This document shows, piece by piece, positions 6,260 through 10,569 of a DNA stretch of 10,569 nucleotides; position 1 is the stretch's first letter; each line of letters opens with the position of its first letter. The position numbers and the translations under genes are program-made. The stretch comes from Faecalicatena fissicatena (lineage in GTDB: Bacteria > Bacillota > Clostridia > Lachnospirales > Lachnospiraceae), in contig LDAQ01000103.1 of NCBI GenBank assembly GCA_001028025.1, forward strand, positions 1-10,569. Direction: 5' to 3'. The notes beneath the pieces are model-generated. The model did not search any database. It saw only the letters and a list, made by a program, of their open reading frames with translations, and was not told the origin of the DNA.

Positions 6260-6637
6260 TCAACCACCTCGATCCGCATCATCTGTGAAACATCTACCAC
6301 GCCTATGCCTGTGGCAACCACGGCCACAACCATTCCCCAACCCTTCACAAAGCCGGTATTCGCCACCCTCAATCAAAAGCACCTTTACATTTACTAATGA
6401 TTCAGCCAGTTTTTTTCTGGCCTCGATATAAATGCCTTGAACGGTGCTACGAGCAATATTCATCTGCGTGGCGCACTCTTCTTGTGTAAAGCCCTCTAAA
6501 TCGATAAGCCTTATAGTTTCATACTCGTCAACGGTCATGATTACATAGTTTTTTGCGTCGGCAGGTGAATCAAGGGGCCCAAATCTATTGCTTTCAGGCA
6601 AACAACAAACTTTTCTCCACTTCATCGGTCTCGCCAT
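6260..6637 (-). CDS. DUF134 family helix-turn-helix protein
   Basis: A 125-residue protein of the DUF134 family (UPF0251). It opens with MARPMKWRKVCCLPE and RFGP, the family signature. A helix-turn-helix like that of sigma-70 region 4 follows at about 35-75 (TVDEYETIRLIDLEGFTQEE, then MNIARSTVQGIYIEARKKLA). The C-terminus (97-116) is rich in Cys, His and Arg and could bind metal or a cluster. DUF134 genes commonly sit beside NifX-type genes in anaerobes, so a metal- or redox-responsive regulator of this operon is a reasonable guess, not a demonstrated role. GGAGGTGA at 6644-6651 precedes the ATG and lies just downstream of a long RNA hairpin. Confidence 0.88.
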   Translation of the reverse strand: MARPMKWRKVCCLPESNRFGPLDSPADAKNYVIMTVDEYETIRLIDLEGFTQEECATQMNIARSTVQGIYIEARKKLAESLVNVKVLLIEGGEYRLCEGLGNGCGRGCHRHRRGRCFTDDADRGG

Positions 6638-6657
6638 AATTCATCACCTCCATCCTA

Positions 6658-6695
6658 ATCAGAAATAACCAGAGCGTCCTCCGGTTATCCCTGAT
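6658..6695 (-). promoter_or_regulatory. 17-bp intercistronic hairpin
   Basis: The minus-strand RNA between the DUF5320-type and DUF134 genes can fold over its full 38 nt into a 17-pair stem (14 Watson-Crick, 3 G-U) with no bulges and a GACG loop. No T-run follows: the next bases lead directly to the DUF134 ribosome site, which begins about 6 nt further on. This argues against a normal terminator. A role in mRNA stability, processing, or control of DUF134 translation is more likely. Confidence 0.75.
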
Positions 6696-6700
6696 GCCCA

Positions 6701-6979
6701 TTATAGGTTCTCTAATTGCTTATCAATAACTTCGAGTCGATCTTGCAACATGGTTTTTTGTTCATTTAGCAGCTCTTTTTGTGTTTTTGGGGAGGTCTGG
6801 CTAATCGCAGAACCTCTTCCAAAACCGCGGCCGAAACCGCGTCTGCAAGCAAATCCAAGACCCAATCCCATTCCAAGACCAGCCCCATATTTTACTGTAT
6901 TAGCACCAGTGCAAAGTCCTAAACCTCTTCCAGTCATTGAACCAGCACCCATCGGGCCAGTTCCATTTCTTCTTGGCAT
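6701..6979 (-). CDS. DUF5320-type small Gly/Arg-rich protein
   Basis: A 92-residue protein starting MPRRNGTGPMGAGSMTGRG, which matches the opening of DUF5320 proteins found next to NifX-type and Mrp genes in anaerobes. Cys23 and Cys45 lie in a long Gly/Arg stretch (residues 18-57) of low complexity; residues 66-92 look like a short amphipathic or coiled-coil helix. The function is unknown. I chose the ATG at 6977-6979 because AAGGAGGTG (6986-6994) precedes it. An earlier in-frame ATG at 7013-7015 would lie almost at the predicted transcription start and has no ribosome site. It is the first gene of the operon. Confidence 0.8.
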   Translation of the reverse strand: MPRRNGTGPMGAGSMTGRGLGLCTGANTVKYGAGLGMGLGLGFACRRGFGRGFGRGSAISQTSPKTQKELLNEQKTMLQDRLEVIDKQLENL

Positions 6980-7002
6980 GATTTTCACCTCCTTATAGTT
7001 TA

Positions 7003-7050
7003 TGACATATACCATCTATTCTTATTATACACCGTTTCTGGCATATGTCA
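7003..7050 (-). promoter_or_regulatory. Two-site candidate operator around the promoter
   Basis: Two 12-bp near-palindromes fit TGRCATATGYCA: TGGCATATGTCA at 7039-7050 (plus strand) and TGACATATACCA at 7003-7014. The second, reversed, differs from the first at one base. Their centres are 36 bp apart. One overlaps the -35 box and the other lies just after the expected transcription start, the usual layout for repression. The half-site TTGAC with 4-bp spacing is reminiscent of CRP/FNR-family sites, but the regulator is unknown. Confidence 0.55.
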
Positions 7051-7051
7051 A
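7024..7051 (-). promoter_or_regulatory. Sigma-A promoter of the operon
   Basis: On the minus strand, TTGACA (7046-7051) and TATAAT (7024-7029) are both perfect consensus boxes, with a 16-nt spacer. Transcription should start near 7017 and give a short leader of about 30 nt before the DUF5320-type ribosome site. No other promoter of this quality is seen in the operon. Confidence 0.85.
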
Positions 7052-7337
7052 TAACTTTTTGAAATAATTAAAAAAGCTGCCAATCTATAGTTTTGATTAA
7101 TAATTTTGCGAGCTGGAGGCAAAAATACACGCTATATACTTAAATATTTTGATAGGTTATAATAATAAAGATTAGCAGGTCATCACATCCCCAAGATAGT
7201 CCAGAGTATCCTTGCATATGGGTGGTGACAAATTTATTTCTAAATATAAAAAAGTGTCTTCGACACTCTCAACTCCCTGACCCTCATTCTTGAGGGAAAG
7301 GGTTTCTTTTTTTCCCCTTTTCCTTCATAATTCATTT
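7052..7337. other. Non-coding spacer left of the transposase
   Basis: An AT-rich stretch with no gene. It contains an inverted repeat GTCATCAC (7179-7186) / GTGGTGAC (7222-7229, one G-T pair) enclosing a 35-nt loop. It also holds a short hairpin with a leftward T-run (7247-7267), and CCCTCA/TGAGGG (7281-7286, 7291-7296) followed by a run of T from about 7303. A TATAAT at 7158-7163 on the plus strand lacks a good -35. Part of this stretch is probably the left end of the insertion element, but no boundary can be fixed. Confidence 0.5.
7247..7267 (-). terminator. Leftward hairpin with T-run
   Basis: AGTGTC (7253-7258) and GACACT (7262-7267) form a 6-bp stem with a 3-nt loop. On the minus strand it is followed by TTTTT and then AT-rich sequence. 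The stem is short, so efficiency is uncertain. It would block leftward transcripts coming from the transposon or the hcp region before the operon promoter. Confidence 0.45.
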
Positions 7338-8462
7338 ATGAGCAAATTAAAAGATATCTTTCGCGATCATTATGAAGAAATGTTATATATGTTACATCCT
7401 CGCAAATCTGTCATTGAAAATGTTGACAAGATGATTGACTGCTGTGATTCTTCTCAGGGTGGTGCCTTTTGGGGCTGCCCTGATTGTGGTGAACTTAAAT
7501 TCGTTCCTTACACCTGTAAAAGCCGTTTTTGTCCTTCTTGTGGAAACATGTATAATCAAAAACGAGCATTTCGTATCTCATCTACTCTCGTTTCCTGTAT
7601 TCACAGACATTGTGTCTTTACCATTCCGGAAGAGCTTCGTGCCTTTTTTCTCAAAGATCGTTCACTCCTCGGACTTCTTTTTCATTCCGTTCGCGATGCT
7701 GTCCTTCGCATGTTTTCTAAAATGAATCAATCGGAACATTTTACTCCTGGCATTGTTTGCGTCCTTCACACCTTTGGACGAGATTTAAAATGGAACCCTC
7801 ATATTCATGCTCTGATCTCAGAAGGAGGGGCTGGCAATTATACTCCTTGGCGTATTGTAAAGCACTTTGACTACCACTTTCTCCGCAAGTCATTTCGTAA
7901 GGTTCTCCTTGATCATATGACCGATCAAATCGGTCCCTCCTTCAAGAAAACAAAAAATGAAATGTACTCGTTCCATTCGGAAGGCTTCTATGTTCGTGCC
8001 AAACCCAATGATTGTACTCTCGATCAGACCGTGAAATATATCACCCGCTACCTTGGCAGACCAGTAATTGCCGCTTCAAGGATCGACAACTATGATGGCG
8101 AGACCGTTACCTTTCACTATAACCGTCACGAAGATGAATCCCTTGTAACAGAAACGGTTCCTGCTCTTAATTTCATAAATAGGCTGATCCGACACATTCC
8201 CGAAAAACACTTTAAAATGGTACGTTACTATGGAATCTATGCGAAACATCATAAACAAGAAAAACATCTATATCGACACCTGTCCCATGAAAAGCGTAAG
8301 TTTTTAAAGTCTTTACTGGATTGGAGAAACTCCATCCTCCTATCCTTTGGATATGACCCGTTAAAATGTCCCAAATGTGGCTCTTCCATGTTGGTTCTGG
8401 AAGTTTACCATAAAAAAACTGCACTATTTGAACAATATCGAAAGCAAATGGGATTTGGATAA
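7338..8462 (+). CDS. tnpA: IS91-family (Y2 HUH) transposase
   Basis: About 374 residues from the ATG at 7338. An N-terminal zinc-binding region has Cys47, Cys50, Cys60, Cys65 and Cys68. The HUH metal motif is NPHIHAL (His155, His157). The paired catalytic tyrosines form YITRY (Tyr234, Tyr238). The family block HIPEKHFKMVRYYGIY follows, and a CPKCG pair near the C-terminus. IS91 enzymes nick and transfer one strand in rolling-circle transposition, without making target duplications. The frame looks intact, so the element may be active. No clear ribosome site precedes this ATG; a TTG at 7290 would add 16 residues and cannot be excluded. It is the only plus-strand gene in the window. Confidence 0.9.
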   Translation: MSKLKDIFRDHYEEMLYMLHPRKSVIENVDKMIDCCDSSQGGAFWGCPDCGELKFVPYTCKSRFCPSCGNMYNQKRAFRISSTLVSCIHRHCVFTIPEELRAFFLKDRSLLGLLFHSVRDAVLRMFSKMNQSEHFTPGIVCVLHTFGRDLKWNPHIHALISEGGAGNYTPWRIVKHFDYHFLRKSFRKVLLDHMTDQIGPSFKKTKNEMYSFHSEGFYVRAKPNDCTLDQTVKYITRYLGRPVIAASRIDNYDGETVTFHYNRHEDESLVTETVPALNFINRLIRHIPEKHFKMVRYYGIYAKHHKQEKHLYRHLSHEKRKFLKSLLDWRNSILLSFGYDPLKCPKCGSSMLVLEVYHKKTALFEQYRKQMGFG

Positions 8463-8511
8463 TTCCAAGCTCCATACTACCTTTCCAATCGTCAAATAAT
8501 GCAGTTCGAAC
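7338..8511 (+). mobile_element. IS91-like insertion element (minimal extent)
   Basis: The transposase family implies a single-gene rolling-circle element without terminal inverted repeats or target duplications, so its ends cannot be read by eye. The true element must extend on one or both sides. GTTCGAAC at 8504-8511 contains the GTTC/GAAC tetranucleotide that IS91 elements prefer as target, 41 nt after the transposase stop; a possible right boundary, but weak evidence. A bulged hairpin at about 8552-8571 is another candidate end structure. Confidence 0.35.
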
Positions 8512-8637
8512 CAAAAACAAAAAACTTCATGCTCAAAGTCATCGCGAAATCCCTCGATTCGCTCTTTTGTTATGTCATTTTTTATTTCTACCCTAGTATA
8601 CACTATTTTAAACGATTTGAGAAGTTTCCTATTAATT

Positions 8638-8675
8638 AAAAAAGCAAAGATTCCGATTTCAACCAGAATCTTTGC
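8638..8675 (-). terminator. Rho-independent terminator after hcp
   Basis: GCAAAGATTC (8644-8653) and GAATCTTTGC (8666-8675) form a perfect 10-bp stem with a 12-nt loop. On the minus strand the stem is followed directly by six T (8638-8643). It lies 26 nt after the hcp stop and separates hcp from the insertion element. Confidence 0.92.
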
Positions 8676-8700
8676 TGTTCATTTAAAACATCAGTACCGA

Positions 8701-10332
8701 TTATTCTCCCATAAATAACTTGATATCATCTTCAACTTGTCCGATACCTGCAATGCCAAACTTTTCAACAAGGACCTTTGCAACATTAGGCGATAAAAAT
8801 CCTGGTAAAGTCGGACCAAGGTGAATATTCTTCACACCTAAATAAAGTAACGCAAGTAATACTATTACCGCTTTTTGCTCATACCATGCGATGTTAAATG
8901 CAATCGGCAGATCGTTAACGTCCTCAAGTTCAAATATTTCTTTCAGCTTCAATGCGATTACTGCAAGAGAGTAGGAATCATTACATTGGCCAGCATCAAG
9001 AACTCTTGGAATACCACCAATATCTCCTAACTCAAGTTTATTGTAACGGTACTTGGCACATCCTGCAGTAAGGATAACCGTATCCTTAGGTAGTTTTTCT
9101 GCAAACTCAGTGTAATACTCACGAGATTTCATTCTGCCATCACAGCCTGCCATGACGAAAAACTTCTTAATTGCACCTGATTTTACTGCATCAACTACTT
9201 TGTCTGCAAGAGCAAACACTTGGTTGTGAGCAAAACCACCAACAATATTGCCTGATTCAATTTCTACAGGAGGCTTACACTGCTTTGCCATCGTAATAAT
9301 TTCAGAAAAATCTTTTTTGCCATTTTCATCAGCTGTGATGTGAGGACATCCGGGATAGCCTGATGCACCGGAAGTAAAGATTCTTTTTCTGATTTCCTCG
9401 CTTCTTGGAGGTACGATACAGTTTGTAGTAAACAGAATTGGTCCATTGAAAGTTACAAATTCAGTAACTTGCTGCCACCATGAACCGCCGTAATTTCCCG
9501 CAAAATTGTCATACTTCTTGAAGAAAGGATAATAATGTGCAGGAAGCATTTCACTATGGGTATAAACATCAACGCCTGTACCTTTTGTTTGCTCCAGTAG
9601 TTGCTCTAAATCAGTGAGGTCATGACCTGAAATCAGTATTCCGGGATTGTTTCTTACACCAATATTAACACTAGTGATTTCAGGATTTCCATATTTAGAA
9701 GTATTGGCTTCATCTAACAGTGCCATGGCTTTAACACCAAACTCACCTGTCCTTAATGTTAAAGCTACGAGATCATCTGCCGACAATGAATCATCAAGGG
9801 TTGAAGCAAGTGCTTCATAGATAAATGCATTAATAGCAAGATCTTCTTTGCCGATATTAAGGGCATGATGTGTATATGCCGCCATACCTTTCAAACCATA
9901 GATAATCATTTCTCTAAGAGAACGGACATCTTCATTTTCGGTTGAAAGAACACCTACTTTTGATGCTTTGTCTAACATAGACGCTCTATCGCTTACTTCA
10001 AACTCCGCTGCATCACCAAGGTTAACACCGGAAATCTGTTTTTTTAGCTCGTTTCTTAAGCCAATCATTTTATGGATTTGATTTTCGATTGCACCGTCAT
10101 CAAAATTTGCATTTGTAATGGTGATAAAAAGGCTTTTTAGGACTTGATGATTTACTTCGCTTATGGATTTAACATCCAGTTTGCCTTTTATAACAATTTC
10201 AGAAATCCCTTTTGTAACATAAATCAGTAAGTCTTGCAATTTTGCAACTTCCTCATTTTTGCCACATACGCCTCTTACCTCACAACCGGTACCTTTTGCA
10301 GTTTCTTGACATTGATAACAAAACATACTCAT
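8701..10332 (-). CDS. hcp: Hybrid cluster protein, class I (hydroxylamine/NO reductase)
   Basis: A 543-residue hybrid cluster (prismane) protein. N-terminal Cys5, 8, 17, 23 have the Cx2Cx8Cx5C spacing of class I proteins such as that of Desulfovibrio vulgaris. All hybrid 4Fe-2S-2O cluster ligands are visible: His237 (SGHD), Glu261 (HSEM), Cys305 (TNC), Cys397 (AGC, the persulfide position), Cys425 (TAGC), Cys450 (GQC) and Glu485 (WYEQ). Hcp proteins reduce NO or hydroxylamine in nitrosative stress. I chose the ATG at 10330-10332, with AAGGAGG (10341-10347) 8 nt upstream. An open extension to 10428 would overlap the rubredoxin gene and has no family support. It follows a rubredoxin gene by 19 nt, so rubredoxin is a plausible electron donor. 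Confidence 0.96.
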   Translation of the reverse strand: MSMFCYQCQETAKGTGCEVRGVCGKNEEVAKLQDLLIYVTKGISEIVIKGKLDVKSISEVNHQVLKSLFITITNANFDDGAIENQIHKMIGLRNELKKQISGVNLGDAAEFEVSDRASMLDKASKVGVLSTENEDVRSLREMIIYGLKGMAAYTHHALNIGKEDLAINAFIYEALASTLDDSLSADDLVALTLRTGEFGVKAMALLDEANTSKYGNPEITSVNIGVRNNPGILISGHDLTDLEQLLEQTKGTGVDVYTHSEMLPAHYYPFFKKYDNFAGNYGGSWWQQVTEFVTFNGPILFTTNCIVPPRSEEIRKRIFTSGASGYPGCPHITADENGKKDFSEIITMAKQCKPPVEIESGNIVGGFAHNQVFALADKVVDAVKSGAIKKFFVMAGCDGRMKSREYYTEFAEKLPKDTVILTAGCAKYRYNKLELGDIGGIPRVLDAGQCNDSYSLAVIALKLKEIFELEDVNDLPIAFNIAWYEQKAVIVLLALLYLGVKNIHLGPTLPGFLSPNVAKVLVEKFGIAGIGQVEDDIKLFMGE

Positions 10333-10351
10333 AATCGTTTCCTCCTTCAGA

Positions 10352-10516
10352 TTATTCCTTAACGGGTTCGAATTCATCTTTACCCACAAAACAAATTGGA
10401 CAAACCCAATCATCAGGGATATCTTCAAAAGCAGTTCCCGGGGCTATTCCACTATCTGGATCACCTGTTTGTGGGTCATAGATATATCCGCATGGGATAC
10501 ATATATATTTTACCAT
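10352..10516 (-). CDS. Rubredoxin
   Basis: A 54-residue protein, the usual rubredoxin length: Cys6-x2-Cys9-Gly-Tyr, YDPQTGDPDSGIAPGT, then DDWVCPIC with Cys39 and Cys42. The four cysteines bind one iron for one-electron transfer in the cytoplasm. Oddly, the residue after Cys42 is Phe43 where rubredoxins almost always have Gly (CPxCGVGK); this glycine normally allows an NH-S hydrogen bond near the iron. AAAGGAG (10526-10532) lies 9 nt before the ATG. It probably shares a transcript with hcp and may supply it with electrons. Confidence 0.92.
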   Translation of the reverse strand: MVKYICIPCGYIYDPQTGDPDSGIAPGTAFEDIPDDWVCPICFVGKDEFEPVKE

Positions 10517-10550
10517 TCTGCGTTTCTCCTTTCAACATTTTTATACAATA

Positions 10551-10567
10551 GGCGTTTGCGAAACGCC
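10551..10567. repeat. Perfect 7-bp inverted repeat upstream of rubredoxin
   Basis: GGCGTTT (10551-10557) and AAACGCC (10561-10567) are separated by GCG. No T-run follows on the minus strand. A weak promoter can be read around it (TTGGCG 10564-10569, 18-nt spacer, TATAAA 10540-10545), which would put the repeat in the spacer as an operator. The predicted start would be very close to the ribosome site, and the window ends here, so this is tentative. Confidence 0.4.
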
Positions 10568-10569
10568 AA

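Noticed and set aside
10333..10428. N-terminal extension of hcp by 32 residues
   Set aside because: It overlaps the rubredoxin gene, has no ribosome site and is absent from the family; the ATG at 10330-10332 has an ideal site.
1..10569. CRISPR array, tRNA or rRNA genes
   Set aside because: No regularly spaced direct repeats and no tRNA- or rRNA-like sequence was seen on either strand.

Overview
The window looks like chromosome from a strictly anaerobic, fairly low-GC Firmicute of the class Clostridia. Strong AGGAGG-type ribosome binding sites precede almost every gene, there is a clear sigma-A promoter, and the gene content is iron-sulfur, rubredoxin, rubrerythrin and hybrid-cluster proteins. 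This assignment is inference from content; no rRNA or other taxonomic marker is present.

Region 1 (1-287) has no gene I can support. Region 2 (288-6979) is ten tightly packed minus-strand genes, probably one operon read from a promoter at 7024-7051. In transcription order: a small Gly/Arg-rich DUF5320-type protein; a DUF134 helix-turn-helix protein; a NifX/NifB-type metal-cluster protein; two MinD/Mrp-type ATPases, each with an inserted two-cluster ferredoxin domain; an MBL-fold hydrolase; an Mrp/NBP35 ATPase; a second NifX-type protein with a His/Cys tail; a two-rubredoxin protein; and a ferredoxin-rubrerythrin fusion. Two ferredoxin-containing ATPases, an Mrp ATPase and NifX-type proteins together resemble the ORP (orange protein) gene set of Desulfovibrio vulgaris. 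Here that set is joined to oxygen- and peroxide-defence electron carriers.

Region 3 (6980-7337) is non-coding. It holds the operon promoter, two near-identical 12-bp near-palindromes flanking the -10 box, and a leftward terminator-like hairpin. Region 4 (7338-8462) is a plus-strand IS91-family (Y2 HUH) transposase. Region 5 (8638-10569, minus strand) is a small rubredoxin gene followed by hcp, a class I hybrid cluster protein (hydroxylamine/NO reductase), ending at a clear rho-independent terminator.

One working picture is that rubredoxin and ferredoxin modules feed electrons to rubrerythrin (peroxide) and Hcp (NO/hydroxylamine). The ATPase/NifX set would assemble or carry a metal-sulfur cofactor. 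The most notable points are: an in-frame ferredoxin-rubrerythrin fusion that keeps a perfect internal ribosome binding site at the junction; a helical segment apparently shared by two neighbouring redox fusion proteins; a 17-bp hairpin between two genes; and a dyad operator at the operon promoter.
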